DNA from: Desulfobacteraceae bacterium UBA5623
GTDB taxonomy: Bacteria; Desulfobacterota; DSM-4660; Desulfatiglandales; Desulfatiglandaceae
Direction of reading: 5' to 3'
NCBI GenBank assembly: GCA_002424495.1
Contig: DIKH01000418.1
Location: 1 to 14,836, forward strand
Length of the DNA stretch: 14,836 nt
The notes below the pieces were generated by a model. It did not search any database, was not told the origin of the DNA, and saw nothing but the letters and a program-made list of their open reading frames with translations. Of the stretch, positions 7,716 to 14,836 are shown in pieces (the stretch's first letter is position 1; each line of letters begins with the position of its first letter). The translations under genes and the position numbers were made by a program.

Positions 7716-9068
7716 ATGTCATTTCAATTCCGTAATTTTTTGGACGTATTGAATAAAGGAGGAGATTTAATCGAGTTTGAGAAGGAATTGTCTCCTCGTT
7801 TTGAAATACCTGCAGCAATCAAATATGTAAACAACAGGGAAAACAAGGCCGTTCTTTTTAAGAAAGTAAACGGATATCCTGGAATTATGGTGGTGGGCAA
7901 TCTACTCGGACACAAGAGGAGACTTGCACAATGCCTTAACTGTCATCCTGATTGCATTGTTGAAGAATATTTGAAGCGAAGAAACCCTCCTATAAAGCCT
8001 TTGATAGTAGAATCCGGTCCAGTAAAAGATGTAATTATTAAAGATATTGACATACAAAAGACTCTACCAGTGGCAACACACCACGCAGAAGACGCCGGAC
8101 CATATATTACCTGCGGAATCACTGTTGCAAAACATCCCGAAACAGGTATTAGAGGCATGGGCGTCCATCGCATACAGGTAAAGGGAAAAAACAAGATAGG
8201 TATTTTTTTGGCGACTCCCCCCCTTTCAGAATTCTTAAGGGTGGCTGAAGAAAAAAATATGCCCCTTGAAATCGCGACAGTCATTGGCGCTGACCCTTTA
8301 ACCTTTTTTTCTGCTGTTACACGGGCACCTGAGGGCGTGGACAAGTTCGACATTGCCGGAGGGCTTGCAAATGCACCGATAGAATTAGTTAAAACCGAAG
8401 GTGGAACCCTTGAGATTCCCGCAAATGCCGAAATTGTCCTGGAAGGTAGTGTCATACCCGGAATACGGGAGTCGGAAGGGCCTTTCGGGGAATCAACAGG
8501 GTATTATTTTGCTTATGAAAATCCAGTTGCTGAAATAAACTGCATTACACATAGAAAAAATCCGATCTACCAAGGCCTTGTCCCATTTACCTCGGAGGAA
8601 GACGTCCTTTTAAATGTTTCCTGGGAGGCCGAATTCCTGAGAACAATACAAGACCAATATCCACAGGTCAAGAAGGTTCATTTAAAGGCGTCAACCCTTG
8701 GTATCAGCGCTGTTATTCAAATGTGTAATGAAAGGGAAGGGCTTTCCAGGGAGATATTGAACAAATTTTTTGATATAAATCCCTTTGCTAAAGTAGTTGT
8801 TATTGTTGATGACGATGTAGATGTTGAAGACCCGGGAGAAGTTGACTGGGCTATTGCCACAAGGGTAAGCTCAATAAGTGATATCATGGTCATACCCGAT
8901 TCTCCCGGTATGCCGATTGATCCGTCGGTAGGCGATAATGGACTAGTCGTAAAGGTGGGCATTGATGCTGTTAAGCCATTTGATCATATAGATAAATTCA
9001 GAAAAATTGATTTCCCGAAGGATGTAAAGGAAAAAATATGGTCCATGATGAAAGAGGCGGCCTGCTAG
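7716..9068 (+). CDS. UbiD-family prenyl-FMN-dependent (de)carboxylase, paralogue 2
   Basis: This 450-aa UbiD-family enzyme is a clear but divergent paralogue of the product of 1743-3092. Catalytic-site residues are R152 in MGVHRIQVKG (148-157) and E254/E259 in EGPFGESTGYY (254-264), at almost the same numbers as in paralogue 1. GNLLGHKRRLAQC (61-73) and AGPYITCG (127-134) match the same blocks. I choose ATG 7716 because the resulting N-terminus (MSFQFRNFLDVLNK) aligns residue by residue with paralogue 1; the in-frame TTG at 7695 would add seven residues. It closes the operon 45 bp after the flavoprotein. No convincing terminator is seen after it. Whether the two paralogues act as one hetero-oligomer, as phenylphosphate carboxylase PpcA/PpcB do, or on separate substrates is not visible from sequence. 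Confidence 0.9.
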   Translation: MSFQFRNFLDVLNKGGDLIEFEKELSPRFEIPAAIKYVNNRENKAVLFKKVNGYPGIMVVGNLLGHKRRLAQCLNCHPDCIVEEYLKRRNPPIKPLIVESGPVKDVIIKDIDIQKTLPVATHHAEDAGPYITCGITVAKHPETGIRGMGVHRIQVKGKNKIGIFLATPPLSEFLRVAEEKNMPLEIATVIGADPLTFFSAVTRAPEGVDKFDIAGGLANAPIELVKTEGGTLEIPANAEIVLEGSVIPGIRESEGPFGESTGYYFAYENPVAEINCITHRKNPIYQGLVPFTSEEDVLLNVSWEAEFLRTIQDQYPQVKKVHLKASTLGISAVIQMCNEREGLSREILNKFFDINPFAKVVVIVDDDVDVEDPGEVDWAIATRVSSISDIMVIPDSPGMPIDPSVGDNGLVVKVGIDAVKPFDHIDKFRKIDFPKDVKEKIWSMMKEAAC

Positions 9069-9518
9069 GAATGCGGCCATAATAAACTATCCCATTTCAT
9101 TAGCGCCCTGTTACCTGGAAGAATAAATGCGAAAGCTCCTTGAAATGTGTTATATGGCTATAGACAATTCTCAACCCATTTCACTAGTTCATGTGCCAGG
9201 CAAACATTTAATAATCGTAGAGGAAGCTGGGATTCCCAAAAACGTCCGTTAAGACGATAAGAAAGCTCATTAAGATATTCCTGTAGATATTTCAACAATA
9301 CACCATAGAAAGTACCATTCAGAAAATTTTTCAGGTTACCAATTACAACATGCACCAGAGGCAAACAATTCAGTGGCTTCTTCTGCCGGAAAAGTTATAC
9401 CTTCAAGTGTGTTGGGAAACAGATGGGTATAAATAAATATTGCTTGTTTATTTTTTTAAGATACATAAATTAAATTATCAATTTATTCCCATCATATTTT
9501 GAAGAGTAGAGGGCCGCA
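9069..9518. other. 450-bp intergenic gap between the UbiD operon and the regulator
   Basis: The gap holds the transposase remnant at 9158-9420 on the minus strand and an AT-rich leader (about 9425-9500) before the regulator. I see no intact terminal inverted repeats or target duplication around the remnant, and no RNA gene. A weak A/T-only inverted repeat (AAATAAA 9431-9437, TTTATTT 9447-9453) is followed by a T-run. A purine-rich AGAGGG at 9508-9513 is the likely ribosome binding site of the regulator. Confidence 0.5.
9158..9420 (-). pseudogene. IS1595 (ISXO2-like) transposase, C-terminal remnant, frameshifted
   Basis: Read on the minus strand, 9364-9158 encodes LPLVHVVIGNLKNFLNGTF (the Leu is TTG) followed by YLQEYLNELSYRLN and RFWE. 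This is the well-known C-terminal signature of ISXO2-like DDE transposases of the IS1595 family. Further upstream on the minus strand the matching frame shifts: the adjacent frame reads EEATELF just before the join, as expected for the block preceding the signature. Removing one T near 9366-9369 would restore one frame. The catalytic DDE core is absent, so this is a dead fragment of roughly 85 codons. It marks a past insertion at the junction between the UbiD operon and the hcr block. Confidence 0.75.
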
Positions 9519-10661
9519 ATGCCTGCCAAAAAGCGCTTTAAAACGAGGTATCCCGGGGTTTATTATATTGAAGGAAAGGCCTTAGGGTCAAAAAAAATGG
9601 AGCGAATTTACTACATTATCTATCGAAAACGTTCTAAAATCATTGAAGAAAAGGTGGGTGGGCAGTTTAAGGATAAAATGACCGCAGAAAATGCCGCAAG
9701 GATTCGTACCGAATGCATAAAAGGCAAGCGATTATCCCGAAAAGAAATGCGAGAACGGGTGAAGGCCGAAAAACAATTGCCGAAAATATACCTTCATTCA
9801 ATTTTAGAACAAAAATCCGCTTTAGTGGACTCATTAGAGGCAAAATGGTCTCTCTTTAGTGAGGCAGCTGCTGACCGTCTCTTTATTTTCGATTCTGAAC
9901 TCAGCTTACTTGAAGCAAATAAGGCCGTTCTTGAAATGTTTCCACCCGGTACTAGGAAGAAGGATATAATTGGAAAGAATCTCTCAGATTTCTTACCTCA
10001 TACAAAAAAGACCGGAGAATATGACGAGCATTTGAATGTAATCAGGACTGGTAAAAGTTACGAAGTGAAAGACTTTATCCCTCCCCCACCTTACCCGCGA
10101 CATGAACATGTGAACATTAAGGCTTTCAAAGTGGGCGATGGCCTTGGCGTTGTTGTCAGGGATATAACAGAACTCAAGCTCAATGAGGAAAGGTTGATAA
10201 AACAAGATTTGGAATTGCAGACCAAGGCAAGGGATCTTGAAGAGATGAATACGGCCCTTAGAGTACTGCTTAATAGGAGGGAGACTGACAAAGAAGAGCT
10301 TAAAAAAAGTATGCTGTTAAATATAAAAGAATTGGTTTATCCTCTTTTAGCGAAACTGAGAGGTACTGAACTCAACAGAATTCAAAAGTCATATATCGAT
10401 CTAATGGAATCCAATTTAAATGACATAAGTTCACCTTTTTTGCGAATAATGTCCATGGATCATTTAAGATTAACCCCCTCGGAAATTCGACTGGCGGATC
10501 TTATCAAACAGGGAAAGAACTCAAAGGAAATTGCGGGCTTGCTGTTTCTCTCCAGTAATACTATAAATTCTTATAGGAAAAGGATCAGGAAAAAACTGGG
10601 AGTGCAAAACAAAAAAATAAATCTTCGAACCCATTTGATAGCAATCGACAAAATGGGCTAA
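9519..10661 (+). CDS. Regulator: integrase-like arm-binding N-terminus, PAS domain, LuxR-type HTH
   Basis: The 380-aa cytoplasmic product has three recognisable parts. Residues 1-85 (start RYPGVYYIEGK at 10-20, then IEEKVGGQF at 42-50 and MTAENAARIR at 54-63, ending in a basic Lys/Arg helix) resemble the N-terminal arm-type DNA-binding domain of deltaproteobacterial tyrosine recombinases, without any catalytic domain. Residues about 105-218 form a PAS sensor domain (FIFDSELSLLEAN, VVVRDITELK). A coiled-coil linker spans about 218-265. Residues 315-378 are a LuxR/GerE HTH: LTPSEIRLADLIKQGKNSKE, then SSNTINSYRKRIRKKLG. There is no receiver, kinase or membrane domain. It lies 257 bp upstream of hcrCBA on the same strand and is the only regulator in the window, so it plausibly controls hcrCBA, the UbiD operon or both. 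The PAS ligand is unknown; an aromatic acid or its CoA ester is a guess. Confidence 0.85.
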   Translation: MPAKKRFKTRYPGVYYIEGKALGSKKMERIYYIIYRKRSKIIEEKVGGQFKDKMTAENAARIRTECIKGKRLSRKEMRERVKAEKQLPKIYLHSILEQKSALVDSLEAKWSLFSEAAADRLFIFDSELSLLEANKAVLEMFPPGTRKKDIIGKNLSDFLPHTKKTGEYDEHLNVIRTGKSYEVKDFIPPPPYPRHEHVNIKAFKVGDGLGVVVRDITELKLNEERLIKQDLELQTKARDLEEMNTALRVLLNRRETDKEELKKSMLLNIKELVYPLLAKLRGTELNRIQKSYIDLMESNLNDISSPFLRIMSMDHLRLTPSEIRLADLIKQGKNSKEIAGLLFLSSNTINSYRKRIRKKLGVQNKKINLRTHLIAIDKMG

Positions 10662-10694
10662 TTTTGTAACTCTTCCTACCCCAAATTTGTACCG

Positions 10695-10723
10695 TTGACA
10701 TTAAAACCATTTCCTCAAAAAAT
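10695..10723 (+). promoter_or_regulatory. Candidate sigma70-type promoter upstream of hcrCBA
   Basis: TTGACA (10695-10700, a consensus -35) is followed 17 nt later by AAAAAT (10718-10723, 4 of 6 matches to TATAAT). It lies about 196 bp before the hcrC start, leaving a long leader, so the true start site could be elsewhere. I saw no sigma54 -24/-12 pair. Confidence 0.35.
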
Positions 10724-10830
10724 ACCGTTAAAATAAAAGCACTATTCACACATAACAATAATAGTCTTTTGTCAATTTTGTGTAAAGACAAGGTAAATTG
10801 TTTCTGACAACATTTTCAAATACCTAACTT

Positions 10831-10840
10831 AACATATGTT
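10831..10840. promoter_or_regulatory. Candidate operator: perfect palindrome AACATATGTT
   Basis: A perfect 10-bp palindrome lies about 80 bp before hcrC. Two looser dyads lie upstream: TTGTC (10769-10773)/GACAA (10787-10791), and TTGT (10798-10801)/ACAA (10807-10810). A dimeric regulator such as the LuxR-type protein encoded just upstream could bind one of these. Short AT-rich palindromes also arise by chance. Confidence 0.3.
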
Positions 10841-10918
10841 GATTTTTTTTAGAATTTTGCCATTGCACAGTTAAGCAAAGAGAATATCTATTATTTCAAA
10901 TATAAGGGAGGTTTACTA

Positions 10919-11380
10919 GTGAAAGAGCTTATACAATTAAAGGTAAATGGGCAGGCTTATGAGGTTGCCGTTAATACACATCATACTCTTTTGGAAGTAT
11001 TAAGAGAAGAGCTTTCATTAACGGGTACTAAGGAATCCTGCAATTTAGGGGAATGTGGGTCCTGTACTGTTCTAATTGACGGCATACCTGTGCACAGTTG
11101 TCTGACTCTGGCAGTTGAGGCCCAGGGAAAAGACATTACGACTATTGAGGGGCTTGCTGAAGGGGGTAGACTCGATCCTCTACAACAGTCATTTGTTGAT
11201 CACGGCGCCGTCCAATGCGGCTTTTGCACACCGGGCATGATCTTAGCCGCAAAAGGGCTTCTTAAAAAGAACTCTTCTCCAAATGAGGCTGAGATAAGGA
11301 AGGCCGTATCAGGAAACTTATGCCGGTGTACTGGGTATGTGAAGATCGTCGATGCGATTAATGCTGTTGCAACAAAATAG
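10919..11380 (+). CDS. hcrC: 4-hydroxybenzoyl-CoA reductase, gamma ([2Fe-2S]) subunit
   Basis: The 153-aa product is the small two-cluster iron-sulfur subunit of a xanthine-oxidase-family molybdenum enzyme. The plant-type [2Fe-2S] cluster ligands are C41, C46, C49 and C61 (CNLGECGSC plus one). The second, alpha-helical [2Fe-2S] cluster uses C100, C103, C135 and C137 (CGFC and CRC). Length is typical. In 4-hydroxybenzoyl-CoA reductase this subunit passes ferredoxin electrons to the molybdenum site. It starts at GTG 10919 with GGGAGG (10906-10911) 7 nt upstream. It is first in a gamma-beta-alpha gene order, 45 bp before the beta subunit. Assignment to this enzyme rather than another family member rests on the beta subunit next door. 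Confidence 0.88.
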   Translation: MKELIQLKVNGQAYEVAVNTHHTLLEVLREELSLTGTKESCNLGECGSCTVLIDGIPVHSCLTLAVEAQGKDITTIEGLAEGGRLDPLQQSFVDHGAVQCGFCTPGMILAAKGLLKKNSSPNEAEIRKAVSGNLCRCTGYVKIVDAINAVATK

Positions 11381-11425
11381 CCTCAATAAACGGTCTCTAA
11401 ATTTTAAAGAGGAGGTTGAAGAAAA

Positions 11426-12445
11426 ATGCGTTTACCTAAATTTCAATATAAATCACCTGCGACAATAGATGAAGCGATTGCGCTTGTTTCAGAGGCGAAA
11501 GGGGATGCTGTCATAATCGCTGGCGGGACTGACCTTTTACCGAGTATGAAACAACGAAGGCTCACCCCGAAGATTGTTGTCAACATCAAAAGAGCAGAGG
11601 ATCTGGCGTATATCAAAGATGGGGAAAACAATGTAAGGATAGGTGCGCTGACCCGCCTGAGTTCCATTGAGGAATCCGATATAATAAGAAAAAAGTTCCC
11701 CATGCTGGCAAAGGCGGCAGGGGAGGTGGGAGTTCCCCAACACCGTAATGCCGGAACCATTGGGGGCAACTTATGTCTGAACACGAGATGCTGGTATTAT
11801 AACCAATCGGCATTTTTCAGAACATGTAGGCCGGTTTGTTATAAATTTGGGAACGAGGAAGATAAGTGTCAACTGTTTCCCACCCGAGAGGGCAAAGCCA
11901 ATGTATGCTATTCGGTATTTAGCGGCGATACAGCGCCCTCCCTTATCGCTCTTAAGACAGAGGTAAAGATTAAGGGACCTAAAGGTGAACGAAAAATACC
12001 CCTGGCAGAGCTCTATACGGGGGATGGCAAGAGGCCCCTAGCCCTCGGGTGGGGAGATATTTTAACTGAGGTAATCATCCCCGATCCACCGGCTTATTCC
12101 TCTGGTTGTTATCTTAAATACAGGATAAGGGAGGCTATTGACTTCCCTTTAGTTGGGGTGGCTGCCAATATAGTGCTGGATTCCAAAGATGGTATATGTG
12201 AGCGTGCCAGTGTAGTATTAGGCGCGGTAGCATCAAGACCTGTAGAAGTGACAGATGCTGAGGATATTCTTAGGAGTAATAAGATCACAGACGATTTAAT
12301 CGAGGAGGTCAGTGAAGCGGCCTTTAAGGCTGCAAAACCACTTTCTAACCTGCATGAGTGTTCAGCGCAATATAGAAAAAGGTTGGCCAAAATTTTTACA
12401 AAAAGAGCAATAAATTCGATATTAAGTGCTATAAGTCAATCATAG
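11426..12445 (+). CDS. hcrB: 4-hydroxybenzoyl-CoA reductase, beta (FAD and [4Fe-4S]) subunit
   Basis: The 339-aa FAD subunit has the family FAD motifs IAGGTDLLP (31-39) and TIGGNL (111-116). Between residues about 117 and 161 it carries a cysteine-rich insertion that ordinary xanthine dehydrogenases lack: C122, C134, C138, C148 and C161 (after C117). Such an insertion, carrying an extra [4Fe-4S] cluster, is the hallmark of 4-hydroxybenzoyl-CoA reductase; in the Thauera enzyme, as I recall, cluster ligands include Cys122 and Cys138, which occur at the same numbers here. The extra cluster lets electrons run toward the Mo site for the reductive reaction. C134 is an additional cysteine in the loop. 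GAGGAGG at 11409-11415 is the ribosome binding site. This gene is the best evidence for the identity of the whole enzyme. Confidence 0.88.
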   Translation: MRLPKFQYKSPATIDEAIALVSEAKGDAVIIAGGTDLLPSMKQRRLTPKIVVNIKRAEDLAYIKDGENNVRIGALTRLSSIEESDIIRKKFPMLAKAAGEVGVPQHRNAGTIGGNLCLNTRCWYYNQSAFFRTCRPVCYKFGNEEDKCQLFPTREGKANVCYSVFSGDTAPSLIALKTEVKIKGPKGERKIPLAELYTGDGKRPLALGWGDILTEVIIPDPPAYSSGCYLKYRIREAIDFPLVGVAANIVLDSKDGICERASVVLGAVASRPVEVTDAEDILRSNKITDDLIEEVSEAAFKAAKPLSNLHECSAQYRKRLAKIFTKRAINSILSAISQS

Positions 12446-12479
12446 CCACTTAGATAAGACGATATGGAGGCAAAAGAGA

Positions 12480-14765
12480 ATGATGAATGCATTTTCAGTG
12501 ATAGGAAAAAGTATACCACGAATAGATGCCCAGATACAGGTTACAGGAGAAGCCAAATTCACTGCTGATATAATACTTCCAGGAATGTTACACGGAAAAA
12601 TTCTTCACAGCCCTTATCCCCACGCAAAAATTCTTAATATAGATACGAGCAAAGCGGAAAGACTTAGTGGAGTCTATGCCGTAGCAACAGGCAAGGATAT
12701 ATCCGATATTCCTTATGCATGTTTAAGGGTCGAACCTGCCCCACCCTTTGCAAGGGACAGATTCGCCTTATGTAAAGACAAGGTGCGCTTTGTGGGAGAT
12801 TGTGTCGCAGCCGTGGCTGCCATAGATGAAGACATAGCAGAAGAAGCGCTGAATCTGATTAAAGTGGAATATGAGGAACTGCCTGCTGTCTTTGACCCAT
12901 TTGAGGCTTTGAAGCCAGATGCGCCAAAAATCCATGACCATGGGAACATCTCCGTTGATTTTTCCTTTCATGACGGAGACGTCGAAAAGGGTTTTAATGA
13001 ATCTGACTTGATAATGGAGGAACACTTTGAGACTCAGTATGTCTGTCATAGCAGTCTTGAAACTCATCTGGCTGTTGCGGAATTTTCTCCGACCGGGGAA
13101 CTCACCGTCTGGGCAAGTACACAGACGCCATTTTTCGATCAAGTGGCCTTAGCTGAAACTCTGGACATGCCTGTTAGCAAAGTTAGGGTAATAAAGCCTT
13201 ATGTCGGCGGCGGATTTGGTGCAAAGGCGGAGACAGACCCTCCCATTATTTGCGCAGCGCTGCTTTCAAAAAAGGCGGGACGTCCGGTAAAGGTGGCCTA
13301 TAGCAGGGAAGAACAGTTGGTGAGCAGTACAAGGCGCCATCCCGTTTTTGTTGAGCAAAAGATAGGAGTAAAGAAGGATGGCACAATAATGGCGGTCGAT
13401 TCGAACTTCGTTGCTGACGGCGGCGCATACAACAGTACAGGAACAATCACTACCGTTCTTCATGGCATTCTTCAGAACGGGCCTTACAAGGTCAAAAATC
13501 TTAGATACAAGGGATTAAGAGTATATACCAACAAACCTTTTTGCGGCGCTCAACGGGGGCATGGAGCAATTCAGGCCCGATTTGTAGTTGAATCCATGTT
13601 GGACATGATAGCTGAAAAACTGGGACTTGACGCCTTTGAATTAAGGATCAAAAACGGTCTTAATGCAGGAGATATTACGGCATCCAACTTTGTAATAACC
13701 AGCAGTGGGCATAGAGAATCCCTGGAAAAGGTTCAAAAGGAGATCGGATGGAAAGACAAACGAGGAAAAAAGGACGGCAAAGGTGTTGGCCTTGCCTGCA
13801 ACTTTTTTGTGTCCGGCACCATGAAGTCCTTTTTCCTTAAAGACCCACCTTCACACAGCTCGGTGAAATTAGAGGCCAGGAAAGATGGCTACTTTACCCT
13901 CCTGAGTGGTGTATCAGATGTTGGTCAAGCCTGCAACACAACCCTGGCCATGATTGCGGCTGAAGAGTTGGGGGTAACTGTTGATCATATAGGAATTGTA
14001 ACAGGAGATACTGCTGTAACCCCTATAGACTTGGGTAGTTTTTCCAGCCGCGTGACAATGATGGGAGGAAATGCCGCCAAAATGGCCGCTTCGGAAATGA
14101 AGCGAATTTTGCTGGAAGAGGCGGCGGAAAATCTGGAGGCGAATCCTGAAGATTTGGATGTAAAACAAGGTCAAATTCATGTCAAGGGGAGTCCTGAAAA
14201 GAGTCTTACCTACTCCGAAGTTATAACTTCATATTTTATAAAACATAAAAAGGTCTTATTCACCCAGGGAGACTACACACCGCCCGAGACGGGACTAGAA
14301 AAAGGTAATGAAGGCGGATCTCCCGCCTATAGCTTTGGTTGTCATGGGGCCGAAGTAGATGTAGACAAAGAAACAGGAATAGTAAAGGTCAAAAAGATCG
14401 TTGCTGCCCATGACTGCGGTTTTGCCATAAATCCCATGGCTGTAGATGGCCAGACTGAGGGATCTGTTTCCATGACTTTCGGCCAGGCTATGATCGAGGA
14501 GTTTAAGGTGGACAAAGGCCAGGCTATAACCTCATCATTCCTGGACTACAAACTTCCCACGTCAATGGATATGCCTGAAGTAAAATCAATAATTGTAGAA
14601 GCGAACGATCCCAGAGGACCATTTGGAGCCAAAGAGGCGAGTGAGGGCACAAATATACCGACAATACCTTCTATAACAAATGCGATCTACGATGCAGTTG
14701 GTGTGAGGTTAAAGGACCTGCCGGTAACTCCGGAGAAAATATTAAAGGCTTTAGAAGAGAGATAA
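12480..14765 (+). CDS. hcrA: 4-hydroxybenzoyl-CoA reductase, alpha (molybdopterin) subunit
   Basis: The 761-aa catalytic subunit binds the Mo-pterin cofactor and, in this family, removes the phenolic hydroxyl of 4-hydroxybenzoyl-CoA to give benzoyl-CoA, a central step of anaerobic phenol and hydroxybenzoate degradation. Visible blocks are VTGEAKFTADI (21-31), QTPF (215-218), GGGFGAK (243-249), RGHGAIQARF (359-368), GVSDVGQ and the C-terminal GPFGAKEASEG (713-723), where E719 matches the catalytic Glu of the xanthine oxidase family. Length is close to the roughly 770 aa of known HcrA. GGAGG at 12466-12470 lies 9 nt before ATG 12480; a second in-frame ATG at 12483 is equally possible. It ends the gamma-beta-alpha operon. 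No strong terminator follows in the last 71 bp. Another hydroxyaryl-CoA substrate cannot be excluded. Confidence 0.9.
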   Translation: MMNAFSVIGKSIPRIDAQIQVTGEAKFTADIILPGMLHGKILHSPYPHAKILNIDTSKAERLSGVYAVATGKDISDIPYACLRVEPAPPFARDRFALCKDKVRFVGDCVAAVAAIDEDIAEEALNLIKVEYEELPAVFDPFEALKPDAPKIHDHGNISVDFSFHDGDVEKGFNESDLIMEEHFETQYVCHSSLETHLAVAEFSPTGELTVWASTQTPFFDQVALAETLDMPVSKVRVIKPYVGGGFGAKAETDPPIICAALLSKKAGRPVKVAYSREEQLVSSTRRHPVFVEQKIGVKKDGTIMAVDSNFVADGGAYNSTGTITTVLHGILQNGPYKVKNLRYKGLRVYTNKPFCGAQRGHGAIQARFVVESMLDMIAEKLGLDAFELRIKNGLNAGDITASNFVITSSGHRESLEKVQKEIGWKDKRGKKDGKGVGLACNFFVSGTMKSFFLKDPPSHSSVKLEARKDGYFTLLSGVSDVGQACNTTLAMIAAEELGVTVDHIGIVTGDTAVTPIDLGSFSSRVTMMGGNAAKMAASEMKRILLEEAAENLEANPEDLDVKQGQIHVKGSPEKSLTYSEVITSYFIKHKKVLFTQGDYTPPETGLEKGNEGGSPAYSFGCHGAEVDVDKETGIVKVKKIVAAHDCGFAINPMAVDGQTEGSVSMTFGQAMIEEFKVDKGQAITSSFLDYKLPTSMDMPEVKSIIVEANDPRGPFGAKEASEGTNIPTIPSITNAIYDAVGVRLKDLPVTPEKILKALEER

Positions 14766-14786
14766 AATTAGGATAAGACATCGTTT

Positions 14787-14836
14787 GTGAATGACGGAGA
14801 AAATGAATATAAATTAATACTACAGCGACAGATTTG
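14787..14836 (+). CDS. Possible start of the next gene (partial, truncated by window edge)
   Basis: A GTG at 14787 begins a frame that stays open to the window end (about 16 codons, product beginning MNDGENEYKLIL). AGGA near 14771-14774 is a distant candidate ribosome binding site. The piece is too short to recognise, and the ATG at 14803 in another frame stops after four codons. This is a weak call. Confidence 0.2.
   Translation, partial: MNDGENEYKLILQRQI

Noticed and set aside
9431..9457. A/T hairpin followed by T-run resembling a terminator
   Set aside because: The stem is only 7 A/T pairs with no GC, so it would be too weak for intrinsic termination.
11443..11784. Several long minus-strand open frames opposite hcrB, hcrA, the UbiD genes and the flavoprotein
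   Set aside because: They lie fully antisense to strongly recognised genes, have low-complexity Ser/Pro-rich translations and no family resemblance.
1..14836. CRISPR arrays, tRNA or rRNA genes, riboswitches
   Set aside because: No repeat-spacer pattern, cloverleaf sequence or conserved rRNA stretch was seen. An FMN riboswitch was considered before the UbiD operon, but no conserved RFN-type pattern was noticed there.

Overview
The window looks like chromosomal DNA of an anaerobic, aromatic-degrading bacterium, most likely a Desulfobacterota (deltaproteobacterial) sulfate reducer or syntroph. The clues are a 4-hydroxybenzoyl-CoA reductase of the strictly anaerobic type, UbiD-family (de)carboxylases, a FadL/TodX-type hydrocarbon porin, moderate-to-low GC judged by eye, and a PAS-LuxR regulator of a style common in that phylum. 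The taxonomic placement is inference. All protein genes I accept are on the + strand; the only minus-strand gene is a decayed transposase.

Layout. 179-1516 encodes an outer-membrane FadL/OmpP1/TodX channel. After a 226-bp gap comes a tight same-strand block, 1743-9068, that reads as one operon: UbiD-family enzyme 1; a small DUF120 (archaeal CTP-dependent riboflavin kinase-like) protein; an unrecognised 191-aa Cys-rich protein; a type-2 isopentenyl-diphosphate isomerase (IDI-2) homologue with changed active-site residues; an SdhB/FrdB-like Fe-S protein; an SdhA/FrdA-like flavoprotein with an altered active site; and UbiD-family enzyme 2. The 9069-9518 gap holds a frameshifted IS1595-type transposase remnant. 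Then comes a regulator (9519-10661) that fuses an integrase-like arm-binding N-terminus to PAS and LuxR-type HTH domains. A 257-bp regulatory gap follows, and then hcrCBA (10919-14765), the three subunits of a 4-hydroxybenzoyl-CoA reductase.

How it may work together. UbiD enzymes need prenylated FMN (prFMN), which UbiX makes from FMN and a dimethylallyl phosphate donor. The first operon places next to UbiD a homologue of an FMN-making enzyme (riboflavin kinase) and a homologue of a dimethylallyl-donor-making enzyme (IDI-2), without UbiX itself. The most interesting reading is a dedicated prFMN cofactor-supply or cofactor-handling cassette attached to two UbiD paralogues and a soluble fumarate-reductase-like redox pair. 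With the porin upstream and the 4-hydroxybenzoyl-CoA reductase downstream, the region would fit uptake, carboxylation or decarboxylation, and reductive dehydroxylation of a phenolic or aromatic compound. Which substrate each UbiD uses cannot be read from the sequence.
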